The notes below the pieces were generated by a model. That model ran no database searches and had not been told where the DNA came from. It saw only the letters and a program-made list of their open reading frames with translations. Source: Bacillota bacterium (lineage in GTDB: Bacteria; Bacillota; Clostridia; Lachnospirales; Lachnospiraceae). Taken from it: a stretch of 47,352 nt of DNA. The translations under genes and the position numbers were made by a program. Positions 8,642 to 16,851 of this stretch are shown here, piece by piece (positions within the stretch are counted from its first letter, which is position 1; each line of letters begins with the position of its first letter). The stretch spans positions 1 to 47,352 of the forward strand of contig JAEZKU010000051.1 of NCBI GenBank assembly GCA_023436065.1, read 5' to 3'.

Positions 8642-9136
8642 CTATTGACAGGCTGACTTAATGGCCTCCATTACCTCTTCTGTATCCATCCCTTCTGCAT
8701 CAATGATGATATGAGCATATTTTTCATAGTAAGGACACCGCTCCTCATACAGGGACTTAAGTGTCTGTCCTTCCCGAAATACTACGCCTCGCTGCTTTAT
8801 GTTGCCGAGGCGTTTATTAATTGTCTCATAGCTTAAGCGGATATATATTACCTTCCCTATGGATCTGAGATGCTCCATTGCCTCGGCTCCGTATATGACA
8901 CTTCCGCCGGTCGCGATCACGGAATGTTCTGTCTGTATGCTTTTATTTACCTGCTCTTCGATTGCAATCAGTCCTTCCAATCCGTCCCGTGCAATGATAT
9001 CCTTCAGCAGGCACTGCTCCTGTTCCTGAATCAGAAGATCCGAATCTATAAAATGATAACCCATTACCTTGGCTAAGATGACGCCGACAGTACTTTTTCC
9101 CGCACCCGGCATTCCGATTAAAATAATATTGTTCAT
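8642..9136 (-). CDS. shikimate-kinase-like P-loop kinase with altered shikimate site
   Basis: The 164-residue protein has the shikimate kinase layout: P-loop GMPGAGKS (8-15), the acidic pair DSD (31-33), ATGGSV (75-80), a lid-like QRGVVF and the helix YEERCPYYEKYA. Two substrate-site features differ from the canonical enzyme. The Arg of the GE-x-FR motif (Arg58 in E. coli AroK) is replaced here by Ile57 in GLEGLIAIEE. The Gly-Gly-Gly turn is shortened to Gly-Gly. The lid and later Arg residues remain. It may be a shikimate kinase with compensating residues or a kinase for another small molecule. It stands alone, not among aro genes, and lies tail-to-tail with msrC. The fold is certain; the substrate is open. 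Confidence 0.75.
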   Translation of the reverse strand: MNNIILIGMPGAGKSTVGVILAKVMGYHFIDSDLLIQEQEQCLLKDIIARDGLEGLIAIEEQVNKSIQTEHSVIATGGSVIYGAEAMEHLRSIGKVIYIRLSYETINKRLGNIKQRGVVFREGQTLKSLYEERCPYYEKYAHIIIDAEGMDTEEVMEAIKSACQ

Positions 9137-9209
9137 TCTGCTCTGTCCCTTCCAACATGATGATTAAAGAAAGTATAGCATGAAATAGGACAAGAGGAAA
9201 CAGAAAACT

Positions 9210-10700
9210 TCAGACAGAACGCAGGAAACGGTCAAAGGCCGCTTGTCCCTCAGGATCTCTTTTATACACACCAGCATGCGTAAGTGCTTCTAAGAATACC
9301 TTTCCTATCTCAGTCTGCAGGATATCACCGATATTATCCCTGCTTAGCTCAGGATAAGAGGGAAGGAACGTTTCTGCCCAATCAGCATGCTTTCTCAGAA
9401 GCTCGTTGGACCTAATATCCTTCCCTCCCAGAATATATTCCTCCAGCAATGTCATCTCTTCCTTTAATCTAGCCGGAAGTATTGCAAGTCCCATGACCTC
9501 GATCAGTCCGATATTCTCTTTCTTGATATGATGCAGTTCCTCGTGCGGATGGAAGATACCGAGCGGGTGCTCCTTCGTCGTTAGATTGTTGCGCAGTACC
9601 AGATCCAGCTCATAGGCCCCGTCCTTCCTTCTGGCTATGGGTGTAATCGTATTATGCGGTTCACCATCTGTGAAAGCATGGATGCCCGCACTCTCATCCG
9701 TATAGGTACGCCATGCGGCAAGGAGCTTCCCGCCCAGTTCCACCAGGCGGTGATTGTCTTCTCCGCGCAGCCGTATGACTGACATAGGCCAGCGGACTAC
9801 ACCCGTCTGTACATCTTCATAGCCCGGGATCGTTATGTACCTTTCCACCGGTGCCTTTGCCATGGGAAATTCATAATTACCGCCCTGAAAATGCTCATGG
9901 CTCAGGATTGAGCCTCCGACAATCGGAAGATCGGCATTCGATCCAACAAAGTAATGGGGAAACAGCTTTACAAAATCCAGCAGCTTTCGAAAAGCCTCCT
10001 GATCGATCCGCATCGGGATGTGTTCCATATTGAAAATGATACAGTGTTCATTGTAATACACATAGGGAGAATATTGAAAGCCCCAAGCCTGACCGTGGAT
10101 GGTGATCGGAATAATCCGATGATTCTGTCTGGCCGGATGATTGTCTCTACCTGCATAGCCGACATTCTCAGTACAGAGAAGACACTTCGGATAACCGCTC
10201 TGCTTTGCATTCTTTGCTGATGCAATCGCCCTCGGATCCTTTTCCGGTTTACTTAAATTGATGGTGATGTCAAGCTCACCGTACTCGGTCCTCGTAACCC
10301 AGTGCAGATCCTTTTTAATCCGGTATCTTCTGATATAATCCGTAGCCTGGCTGAAGTAGTAATAATAATCCGTAGCAGCCTTAGGAGAAATATCGTATCT
10401 CTCCTGAAACCTCCGGATCAATACACTGGGCGCCGGAGTCAGGCAGCCCATAATCTTAGTGTCAAATAAATCTCTGCAGGTGATGCTGTTCTCCTTGATC
10501 AATCCCTGCTCATATGCAAAATCAAGCATCCCCTTCAAAATCTCCTCAAACGGTAACTCCTCCGGAGTTACTGACTCCTCATAATCCTCCATCCCAAACA
10601 GTTCCAGAAGACGATTGATGGTATAGGTTCTATCCTCACTCTCAATCAATCCGGAATTAATGCCATATTCAACCAGCTTGCCGATCAGTCCGTTCATCAT
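9210..10700 (-). CDS. galT: UDP-glucose--hexose-1-phosphate uridylyltransferase (Firmicutes type GalT)
   Basis: The 496-residue enzyme is the long Firmicutes form of GalT. Visible are an N-terminal accessory region, LCTENVGYAGRDNHPARQNHR, GWGFQYSPY-type sequence, and the catalytic-region SILSHEHFQGGNYEFPM. It transfers UMP between UDP-glucose and galactose-1-phosphate, the second step of the Leloir pathway, in the cytosol. It follows galK by 80 bp on the same strand and the pair is probably an operon. The galE step and sugar import are not in the window. A mutarotase gene lies much further right at 29020, away from this cluster. Confidence 0.96.
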   Translation of the reverse strand: MMNGLIGKLVEYGINSGLIESEDRTYTINRLLELFGMEDYEESVTPEELPFEEILKGMLDFAYEQGLIKENSITCRDLFDTKIMGCLTPAPSVLIRRFQERYDISPKAATDYYYYFSQATDYIRRYRIKKDLHWVTRTEYGELDITINLSKPEKDPRAIASAKNAKQSGYPKCLLCTENVGYAGRDNHPARQNHRIIPITIHGQAWGFQYSPYVYYNEHCIIFNMEHIPMRIDQEAFRKLLDFVKLFPHYFVGSNADLPIVGGSILSHEHFQGGNYEFPMAKAPVERYITIPGYEDVQTGVVRWPMSVIRLRGEDNHRLVELGGKLLAAWRTYTDESAGIHAFTDGEPHNTITPIARRKDGAYELDLVLRNNLTTKEHPLGIFHPHEELHHIKKENIGLIEVMGLAILPARLKEEMTLLEEYILGGKDIRSNELLRKHADWAETFLPSYPELSRDNIGDILQTEIGKVFLEALTHAGVYKRDPEGQAAFDRFLRSV

Positions 10701-10780
10701 GTCTGCTTATGCCTTTCCTATCCAAGTTATATCCCTTATGCACTGCGATACTGCATGACTTTATGCCTATCCATATCAGG

Positions 10781-11944
10781 TTACAATTTCATCGGTCCGC
10801 CACCAACCTCTACGGTATAAAAGGCAGCGGGATAGCCTATTTTCTCTTCATATTCCTTACCAACATTCTTGATAAAGGCTTCGAGGTGTGCTTCCTTCAC
10901 GATACTGACTGCACAGCCGCCAAAGCCTGCTCCGGTCATACGTGCCCCATAAACCCCTTCCTGTTTTAAGGCTGCCTCTACGATGGCATCCAGCTCTGTG
11001 CCGGTTACCTCATAGTCCTCCTGCAGTGAATTGTGGGAGGCAACCATCAATTGACCGAAGTATTCGAGGTCATTCTTCTTCAATGCCTGCACAGCCTTGA
11101 TTGTCCTCTGGTTCTCATAAACCGCATGCTTGGCACGTTTTCTTTGGATCGGATTCCCGATAGCGTCCTTATGTGCTTCGAACTGCTCCTCTGACAATTC
11201 ACCCAGTGACTTAACCGGAAGCACCTTCTGAAGATCTGTCAGAGCCGCCTCACATTCACTTCTTCGTTCATTATACTTAGAATCACCTAAACCACGCACC
11301 TTGTTCGTATTCATGATGACAATCTTGGCATCACCAAGCTCCAGTGGTGCATATTCATAGGATAAGTCTGCTGTATCCAGAAAGATGGCATGATTTTTCT
11401 TTCCCATGGCAACCGCGAATTGATCCATGATTCCGCAGTTTACACCGTTATAATTATTCTCGGAGTATTGCCCGATCAGGGCGAGCTCCGTATTCGTCAC
11501 TTCAAGTCCAAACAAATCCTTTATCAGGAAGCCGGTCAATACCTCAATCGAAGCAGAGGAGGAAAGTCCGGAGCCATTCGGAATATTACCGTAATACAGA
11601 ATATCCAGCCCATGCAGGATGGAGAAGCCCCTCTTCTTCATTGCCCAAAGAACACCCTTGGGATAATTAGTCCACTGGTCCTCCTTCTTATATTCCAGCT
11701 GATCCACTGAGGCTTCCAGCACCCCAAGCTGCTCGAAATTCATAGAATAGAAACGCAGCTTCTGATCCGCCCTCTTTCTTGCTACCGCATAGGTTCCTAT
11801 CGTTAATGCACATGGGAATACATGCCCTCCGTTATAATCCGTATGTTCTCCGATCAGATTGACCCTGCCCGGGGCAAAGTATACAAAGCAGTCGCCACCC
11901 CCACCGAAAACCGTCTCAAATCTCTGCAGTAATTCCTGTTTCAT
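10781..11944 (-). CDS. galK: galactokinase
   Basis: The 387-residue GHMP kinase phosphorylates galactose at C1. The galactokinase signature PGRVNLIGEHTDYNGG is near residue 25, the ATP loop NGSGLSSSASIEV is in the middle, and GARMTGAGFGGCAVSIV near the end is the third GHMP motif. Length and N-terminus are normal; AGGAGAAG precedes the ATG. galT follows on the same strand. The 179-bp region upstream has an AT-rich promoter-like stretch (TATTATAAC around 12007-12015 on the minus strand) and a C5/G5 inverted repeat (12047-12077) that could be an operator or attenuator. Confidence 0.97.
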   Translation of the reverse strand: MKQELLQRFETVFGGGGDCFVYFAPGRVNLIGEHTDYNGGHVFPCALTIGTYAVARKRADQKLRFYSMNFEQLGVLEASVDQLEYKKEDQWTNYPKGVLWAMKKRGFSILHGLDILYYGNIPNGSGLSSSASIEVLTGFLIKDLFGLEVTNTELALIGQYSENNYNGVNCGIMDQFAVAMGKKNHAIFLDTADLSYEYAPLELGDAKIVIMNTNKVRGLGDSKYNERRSECEAALTDLQKVLPVKSLGELSEEQFEAHKDAIGNPIQRKRAKHAVYENQRTIKAVQALKKNDLEYFGQLMVASHNSLQEDYEVTGTELDAIVEAALKQEGVYGARMTGAGFGGCAVSIVKEAHLEAFIKNVGKEYEEKIGYPAAFYTVEVGGGPMKL

Positions 11945-12046
11945 ACTCTTCTCCTTTCTTTTAATCCATTTTTCCTTATTCCATATTTTCTTTTATTACA
12001 CGATTTCTGTTATAATACATTTTTTCTGTTTATTTAAATATATCAT

Positions 12047-12080
12047 AACCCCCCGTACACTATTTGTAAAGGGGGTTTTT
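12047..12080. repeat. inverted repeat AACCCCC/GGGGGTT between ArsR gene and galK
   Basis: A 7-bp perfect stem (12047-12053 with 12071-12077) closes a 17-base loop and is followed on the plus strand by a T5 run. No plus-strand gene ends here. In the minus direction it could terminate the Lrp-ArsR operon without a T-run or lie in the galK leader. A smaller hairpin ATGC-GAA-GCAT at 12108-12120, right after the ArsR stop and followed by TTTTGATATTTTT, is the likelier terminator of that operon. Confidence 0.45.
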
Positions 12081-12123
12081 CATATCTGTATCATAAAAAT
12101 ATCAAAATGCTTCGCATCTTATG

Positions 12124-13044
12124 TTATTCAAAAATCATCTTCATGACGATGCCCTGTGAATAATCTCCGAAGCCTTCTCCAAACAGGTTAAAGCCGCCTT
12201 GATGAACTGCTTCTTCTTTGATTCCGATGCGGACTGAAATATAGTCCCTGTCCTCCGGACAAATTTCCCGCATTCCCTGATCCTTTGTCTTCTCCTCATC
12301 CAGATAGCAGCCCTGCTCTGTGATCGACCAGGTCTTCAGCATTCCGTACTGTGTATTCTTATCAGGCCACCAGTCTGGGTTGAGCTTTCCCCGCCTGCCT
12401 CCGAAATCGCTCTGACAGTTCCAGGTTCCGACCTCCTGTCCATTGACCCATAGTGTGATATCCGAGGGGTAATCCAGATTATATTCATGATCCTCTGAGC
12501 AAAGCTCCATGGAAATCTCCAGACGCTTTAGCTTCTTCTCGGGACGGGAAATCGTCGGAAAACGATACTCCAAATAACCATTTCCAATCCAGATCAGCTG
12601 CGCCTCCGTTCTCCCAGGCAGATAAAAGCTGCGGGGATCATCCTCTGTACCGATGGGTCCCTTCGCACTCGCCATACCACAGGTAGGCTCAATCTGATAG
12701 TCGACAAAGGCTCCGATGGGCATCCTGAGGATTTCTTCATCCTGTTCAAGATTTTTGGTGGTATTCATCTCGACATAGACATGATCCAGCACGACACGGC
12801 AAAGCTTCATCGAACCTCGAATACCGGGCTGAAGAGTGGTCTTAATGATCCCTGCCTCTTCCAGCACCTTTACATGTGCTGCTGACGAGGAGGCCGGAAT
12901 ATCCAGAAGCTCTGCAATCTCGTTTACATTCAGCTCTTTGTAACGCAGCTGACGCAAGATCTCGATACGGGTTTCCGATGCCAGTGCCTTTGCTATCGCT
13001 GCCAGCTGCCCTGCATCGTCCAAATTCATTTTGATCGTCTGCAT
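12124..13044 (-). CDS. ArsR-type winged-helix regulator with large C-terminal ligand domain
   Basis: The protein has 306 residues from the start at 13044; an in-frame ATG five codons earlier lacks a proper ribosome site. The first 90 residues form an ArsR-type winged helix (AIAKALASETRIEILRQL, NEIAELLDIPASSSAAHVKVLEEAGII). The remaining 210 residues are a beta-rich region with many Trp and Tyr residues (WVNGQEVGTWNC, NPDWWPDKNTQYG), resembling sugar-sensing regulators of this size in Clostridia. No ArsR metal-site cysteines are seen in the helix region. It follows the Lrp-like gene by 27 bp. Because galK-galT lies just downstream on the same strand, a role in sugar control is possible but unproven. 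Confidence 0.8.
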   Translation of the reverse strand: MQTIKMNLDDAGQLAAIAKALASETRIEILRQLRYKELNVNEIAELLDIPASSSAAHVKVLEEAGIIKTTLQPGIRGSMKLCRVVLDHVYVEMNTTKNLEQDEEILRMPIGAFVDYQIEPTCGMASAKGPIGTEDDPRSFYLPGRTEAQLIWIGNGYLEYRFPTISRPEKKLKRLEISMELCSEDHEYNLDYPSDITLWVNGQEVGTWNCQSDFGGRRGKLNPDWWPDKNTQYGMLKTWSITEQGCYLDEEKTKDQGMREICPEDRDYISVRIGIKEEAVHQGGFNLFGEGFGDYSQGIVMKMIFE

Positions 13045-13071
13045 CCTGTGTCCCCCCATCCTGCGTATGTA

Positions 13072-13515
13072 TTATTCTTCGCCAAAGATCTGGATACCCC
13101 GATGCTCCACAGCAGTCGAGAATACAATCTGGGTACTGGTTTTTCCGAATTTTTGTACCTCACCGATGAAGGCATCCAGGTCCATCGTACTCTGAAAACG
13201 CACCTTAATCAGCATGGAATAATTACCGGTCACGCAGTTACATTCCATCACATTCGGGCAATCCTTAATGAAGGGATAAAACTCCGGTTTCTGGGCAGGG
13301 GCTACCTCCAGATTGATAAAAGCAGTAATATGATAACCGAGCTTCAGCCAGTCAATGTCTGTGTGATATCCCTTAATAATCCCCTGTTTTTCCAAGCGCG
13401 CTATTCTCGCTGCCACAGCAGGCGAGGACAGATATACCTTCTCTGCAAGAAGCTTTAGTGGAACTCTTGCATTCTCCTGAAGCATAATTAGTAATTGTTT
13501 GTCTATATGATCCAT
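13072..13515 (-). CDS. Lrp/AsnC family transcriptional regulator
   Basis: The 147-residue protein starts MDHIDKQLLIMLQENARVPLK at 13515, with GGAGG eight bases ahead; a longer reading to 13557 has no support. It has the family helix-turn-helix (LAEKVYLSSPAVAARIARLEKQGIIKGY) and a RAM ligand-binding beta-alpha fold (EFYPFIKDCPNVMECNCVTGNYSMLIKV). Members sense amino acids and act as octamers or higher. It leads a two-gene operon with the ArsR-type regulator and has a clear promoter. An AAGtGGTA-c-TACCgCTT palindrome (13614-13630) touches its -35 element and could be an autoregulatory site. Confidence 0.92.
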   Translation of the reverse strand: MDHIDKQLLIMLQENARVPLKLLAEKVYLSSPAVAARIARLEKQGIIKGYHTDIDWLKLGYHITAFINLEVAPAQKPEFYPFIKDCPNVMECNCVTGNYSMLIKVRFQSTMDLDAFIGEVQKFGKTSTQIVFSTAVEHRGIQIFGEE

Positions 13516-13586
13516 CAGAAACCTCCATCTTTTCGTACAAGTAAGAAAACCGCCCACAATGAATCAAATCATGTACGGCTTACCTA

Positions 13587-13615
13587 ATTCTATACCCAGA
13601 TGTTGCTATTTTCAA
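13587..13615 (-). promoter_or_regulatory. promoter of the Lrp-ArsR operon
   Basis: On the minus strand TTGAAA (13610-13615) and TAGAAT (13587-13592) are separated by 17 bases. It lies 70 bp before the Lrp start and overlaps the end of the apbE region, so this operon is independent of the EET-like locus. Confidence 0.7.
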
Positions 13616-13628
13616 GTGGTACTACCGC

Positions 13629-14711
13629 TTATTTATCATCCTTCATCAGAAATGCCTCAAAGTTACTGCTAAACTTCATGGTACCGTCCGCATATACCCA
13701 TAATGCCTCGGTATCCGGCAAGCTCTCAATCAGTTTCGAGCCCTCTTCATACGGCAGATTGAATATTGTGGTCGAGAGTGCATCTGCCAGTCCGGAATCT
13801 CTTGTTACAATGGATACCGCACGGAAATGGGTCGCAGGCATCAGAGTAGCAGGGTCGATAATATGATGGTAACGCTTTCCGTCCACCGTATAATATCTTT
13901 CGTAATCACCGCTTGATACCAGGGAGAGATCCGTCAGTTCCAGAATATCCAGATAAGGCTCCTCACTTTCCAGATCAGGATTCTGAATACCTACATTCCA
14001 ATCCGTTCCTGTCGGAGCATCTGCTGCCTCCTTAATACCCGGTCCCTTGCTTCCGATGGCACGAACATTTCCACCGACGCTGAGCAATGCATTATGATAG
14101 CCTTCTGCCACGGCTTCATTTACAACCCGCTCTGTGGCATAGCCCTTGGCAATCGCTCCCACATCCAGTCTCATTTCCGGATCCGCCAGATATACCGTAG
14201 AGTCCTGCTCATCTATTATGACCTGATCAATATCGGTATGCTTTGCTTTTTCCTTCAGCAAATCTATCGGGGGCAGCTTTGCGTTCTCCGGATCATTGCT
14301 TCCCTCTTCGCGATAAGTATGCCATACCGAAAGTACTGCACCATAAGCAATATTCACGGTTCCCCCTGATAAGGCATAGGCCTCCCTGCCAAACTTAAGC
14401 AGGTCGATGATCCTTTGATCCACCTTCACAGGAGCAATACCGGCATTGTCATTAATGGTCTTAATATTATTGATTCCCTCGTAATCGTTATATATATCAT
14501 AAAGCTCATGATAATCCTTCAGATGATCATAAACAGATTGTGCGAATTCTGAGAATTTCTCTTCACTTTCGGCATAACCGAGAATTGTGGTTACCGTATC
14601 AAACAATTCCAAAAATTGTGCCTGATAGCGCTCCGGTTTCTTCTGAAAACTGCAGGCAGTCAGGTTAATAAGTATAACGGAAATAAGTATTATTGCAATT
14701 ATTCTTTTCAA
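13629..14711 (-). CDS. apbE: FAD:protein FMN transferase lipoprotein (ApbE; FmnB-like)
   Basis: The 360-residue protein has a lipoprotein signal with lipobox LTAC (Cys20), so it acts on the outer face of the membrane. ApbE landmarks include RLDVGAIAKGYATERVV, ALLSVGGNVRAIG, SSGDYERYY, YHHIIDPATLMPA and SIVTRDSGLADALSTTIF. ApbE cleaves FAD and attaches FMN covalently to Thr or Ser of partner proteins. It is the last gene of a five-gene minus-strand set (ndh2, polyprenyl synthase, prenyltransferase, lipoprotein, apbE), 140 bp after the lipoprotein gene. Its probable substrate is that lipoprotein. The set matches the Listeria EET locus, where the equivalent gene is fmnB. A long hairpin (14745-14829) separates it from the lipoprotein gene. 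Confidence 0.95.
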   Translation of the reverse strand: MKRIIAIILISVILINLTACSFQKKPERYQAQFLELFDTVTTILGYAESEEKFSEFAQSVYDHLKDYHELYDIYNDYEGINNIKTINDNAGIAPVKVDQRIIDLLKFGREAYALSGGTVNIAYGAVLSVWHTYREEGSNDPENAKLPPIDLLKEKAKHTDIDQVIIDEQDSTVYLADPEMRLDVGAIAKGYATERVVNEAVAEGYHNALLSVGGNVRAIGSKGPGIKEAADAPTGTDWNVGIQNPDLESEEPYLDILELTDLSLVSSGDYERYYTVDGKRYHHIIDPATLMPATHFRAVSIVTRDSGLADALSTTIFNLPYEEGSKLIESLPDTEALWVYADGTMKFSSNFEAFLMKDDK

Positions 14712-14744
14712 AATTTCACCTCATCTGATTTATAGGTAATAGGA

Positions 14745-14829
14745 AGGGCTGCTGTAAATATAAGCCGTTACACAACATCATAGCATGTTACCATGATCTA
14801 TGTAAATCCTTATATTTTACAGCAGCCCT
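14745..14829 (-). terminator. long hairpin between lipoprotein gene and apbE
   Basis: A 20-bp arm (14745-14764) pairs with 14809-14829, broken only by one extra base. The 44-base interior itself contains paired segments (ACAT/ATGT, ATAG/CTAT, CATG/CATG). There is no T-run after it on the minus strand. It may be a partial terminator that keeps apbE expression below that of the lipoprotein, or an mRNA 3'-stabilising stem. Confidence 0.6.
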
Positions 14830-14851
14830 GAGTTCACTTATTCCGTCTGAA

Positions 14852-15865
14852 CTACTTTGTTGCGCTGGCAGCTGCAGCTGCCTTATCAACGTTAGCCATG
14901 AAAGGTCCGATATGTACGGTTACGGAAGCTGCAAGATCTGCATCTGCTGCCACTCCCTGATCAGTTAAAGCAATGCCCTTAACATCTGCAGCAGTCTTAC
15001 CTACACAGTAAGCAGCGAATGCATCTGCCTGCTCATACCATTCCTTACCGATAGAAGAAGCCTTCTTCATACCGTATGCATCCTTCAGTACCTGCTTAGC
15101 CTGAGGTGCAACTGCAAGATCGGTAGAGATCACGCCGGTAGCGGAGAAATTAACATTGCCCTGAATTGCATCGATGATGCAGCTTGTAATCTTGTTGTCC
15201 TTGCCCAGGGTTACAACAGCGATATTAGAGTAGGACTGTGCTAAACCTTCTGCATCAGCAGTAGCATCAGTTGACTTTGCAATATCAGTAGTAACCGCAA
15301 GTCCGAGCTTATCGCCTTCTTTAGCGCCCTTGTCTGTAGCAGTGCTTGCTGCCTGTGCTACAGCTTCAATGAAGTCGCCGATATGTACTGTTACGGATGC
15401 TGCTAAATCAGCATCACCAGCCTTGCCTTCTTCATTCACTGCTATGCCTTTTACTTCATCAACAGTCTTGCCGATGCAGTACTTAGCGAATGCTGCAGCC
15501 TGCTCATTCCATTCCTTGCCGATACCGGATGCAGAAGCCATACCATACTCTGTGCCAAGTTCATTCTTAGTCTTGAAAGTAGTAGCTACATCTGTTGTAA
15601 GCTTACCTTCTGCAGAAAACTTGATTTTTGTCTGAGCAGCATCAAGCTTACAATCAACAATTTTACCGTTTTTGTCAACTAATACCGCAGCAATCAGAGA
15701 ATCTGTCTGAGCTACACCCTCAGCTTCAGCAGATGCGTCAGCTGATTTTGATAAAGATGCTACAACAGCGAGACCGGTCTTTACAGGTGCTCCGCCTGAA
15801 CTGCAGCCAACTAATAATGACATTACCATTGCTATGCTAAGTGTCATAGCTAAAAATTTCTTCAT
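14852..15865 (-). CDS. twin-domain lipoprotein, predicted flavinylated electron carrier (PplA-like)
   Basis: The 337-residue product has a signal peptide and lipobox LVGC (Cys21). The rest is two tandem copies of one domain of about 135-145 residues (roughly 28-172 and 186-330), linked by an Ala/Lys-rich stretch. Each copy repeats A-EG-AQ, a middle YGM--AS-IGKEW-EQA-AFA-YC-GK block, and a C-terminal DADLAASVTVHIG-F. DLAASVT has the same spacing as the ApbE target D-x-x-(S/T)-G-A-(T/S), placing a candidate FMN-bearing Thr at 159 and 316. The Listeria EET lipoprotein PplA likewise has two domains flavinylated by FmnB. It follows the prenyltransferase gene by 79 bp and precedes apbE. Family resemblance and context support the call; the modification itself is inferred. 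Confidence 0.82.
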   Translation of the reverse strand: MKKFLAMTLSIAMVMSLLVGCSSGGAPVKTGLAVVASLSKSADASAEAEGVAQTDSLIAAVLVDKNGKIVDCKLDAAQTKIKFSAEGKLTTDVATTFKTKNELGTEYGMASASGIGKEWNEQAAAFAKYCIGKTVDEVKGIAVNEEGKAGDADLAASVTVHIGDFIEAVAQAASTATDKGAKEGDKLGLAVTTDIAKSTDATADAEGLAQSYSNIAVVTLGKDNKITSCIIDAIQGNVNFSATGVISTDLAVAPQAKQVLKDAYGMKKASSIGKEWYEQADAFAAYCVGKTAADVKGIALTDQGVAADADLAASVTVHIGPFMANVDKAAAAASATK

Positions 15866-15944
15866 AGTACTTCCTCCATGTAAGTTAGTGAATAGTTATA
15901 TTGTTACATCTATATTGATTCCTGATAGTTCAGGAATAATATAC

Positions 15945-16847
15945 TTAAGCGATCAGGGCACTGATTAAGATTACTACCGCATTGGTACCCATAATGATCA
16001 TAAAGTTTTTGATAGCCATCAAAAAGGTAGTGGCTTTCTCTTGTTTGCCAAAGAAGGTGTTGATGTTCTTCTGTACCGGAATGATCGTAACCAGGGACAA
16101 CAGGCAGACCGGGGAAAGGATACCAAGGACTACCATGAGTATCGTTGCCAGATAAGTCAAATAGTAAAGTCCGGCAAAGAGATAAAGTGCTTTTCTTCCG
16201 ATATAGTACGGAAGAGTATGTCTTTTTACGAGGATATCCTTCTCTAAGTCGCAGATATTATTAGCCAGCATGATGTTGGCCGTGGCGGAAAAGGGAGCCG
16301 CGGAAAGCAACAGCAGGGATAATAATGGCATAACCTGCAGATTTAGGGATATTGTCGACAAATTAACATTCAAGGCCAAATAAGTACCCTCTGGCTGATT
16401 GATATAAAGCAGCAGGAAGGGTATCAACAATCCATAGAAGACTCCTGACATTACTTCGCCCAAGGGCATTCTTGAAATCGGAAGGGGCCCGTAGGTATAA
16501 AACACACCGCACAGGAAGCAGAGTCCTCCGACCAGAAGCACCACCAGATCGGTCTGCCAGGCCAGCAATAATCCAAGTACAGTACTGATCATAAATAAGA
16601 CATAAATAATAATCAAGGCTGTACGGCGGGGGAACTGCAGCGTCTGGTGATTGTTCTTCGTATCGATATAGTTATTGATTGCGGTTGTTGTCAAATCGAA
16701 CAGAAACATTGAACCAAAGAATAAGAAGGTTAATCCCCAGTGGATCTGCTGTCCCTTGTATATCAGAAAGGCGATCGTATAGACAAATGTAAAGGTACTG
16801 GTTATCTTCGTCATGATTTCAACATAGCTCAGAAATCGCTTTACCAT
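15945..16847 (-). CDS. UbiA/MenA-family prenyltransferase (DmkA-like)
   Basis: The 300-residue membrane protein has about eight hydrophobic segments. The first UbiA aspartate motif appears as TTAINNYIDTKNNH (residues about 53-66), with Asn replacing Asp at the first position. The second is ANNICDLEKDI (about 194-204). Such enzymes join a polyprenyl chain to 1,4-dihydroxy-2-naphthoate to make demethylmenaquinone. The gene for the polyprenyl diphosphate synthase ends 4 bp upstream, so substrate supply and use are coupled. Together with ndh2 and the lipoprotein it matches the dmkA/dmkB pair of Listeria EET, which makes a quinone used for extracellular electron transfer. No men genes for the naphthoate head group are in the window. 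Confidence 0.88.
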   Translation of the reverse strand: MVKRFLSYVEIMTKITSTFTFVYTIAFLIYKGQQIHWGLTFLFFGSMFLFDLTTTAINNYIDTKNNHQTLQFPRRTALIIIYVLFMISTVLGLLLAWQTDLVVLLVGGLCFLCGVFYTYGPLPISRMPLGEVMSGVFYGLLIPFLLLYINQPEGTYLALNVNLSTISLNLQVMPLLSLLLLSAAPFSATANIMLANNICDLEKDILVKRHTLPYYIGRKALYLFAGLYYLTYLATILMVVLGILSPVCLLSLVTIIPVQKNINTFFGKQEKATTFLMAIKNFMIIMGTNAVVILISALIA

Positions 16848-16851
16848 AAAT

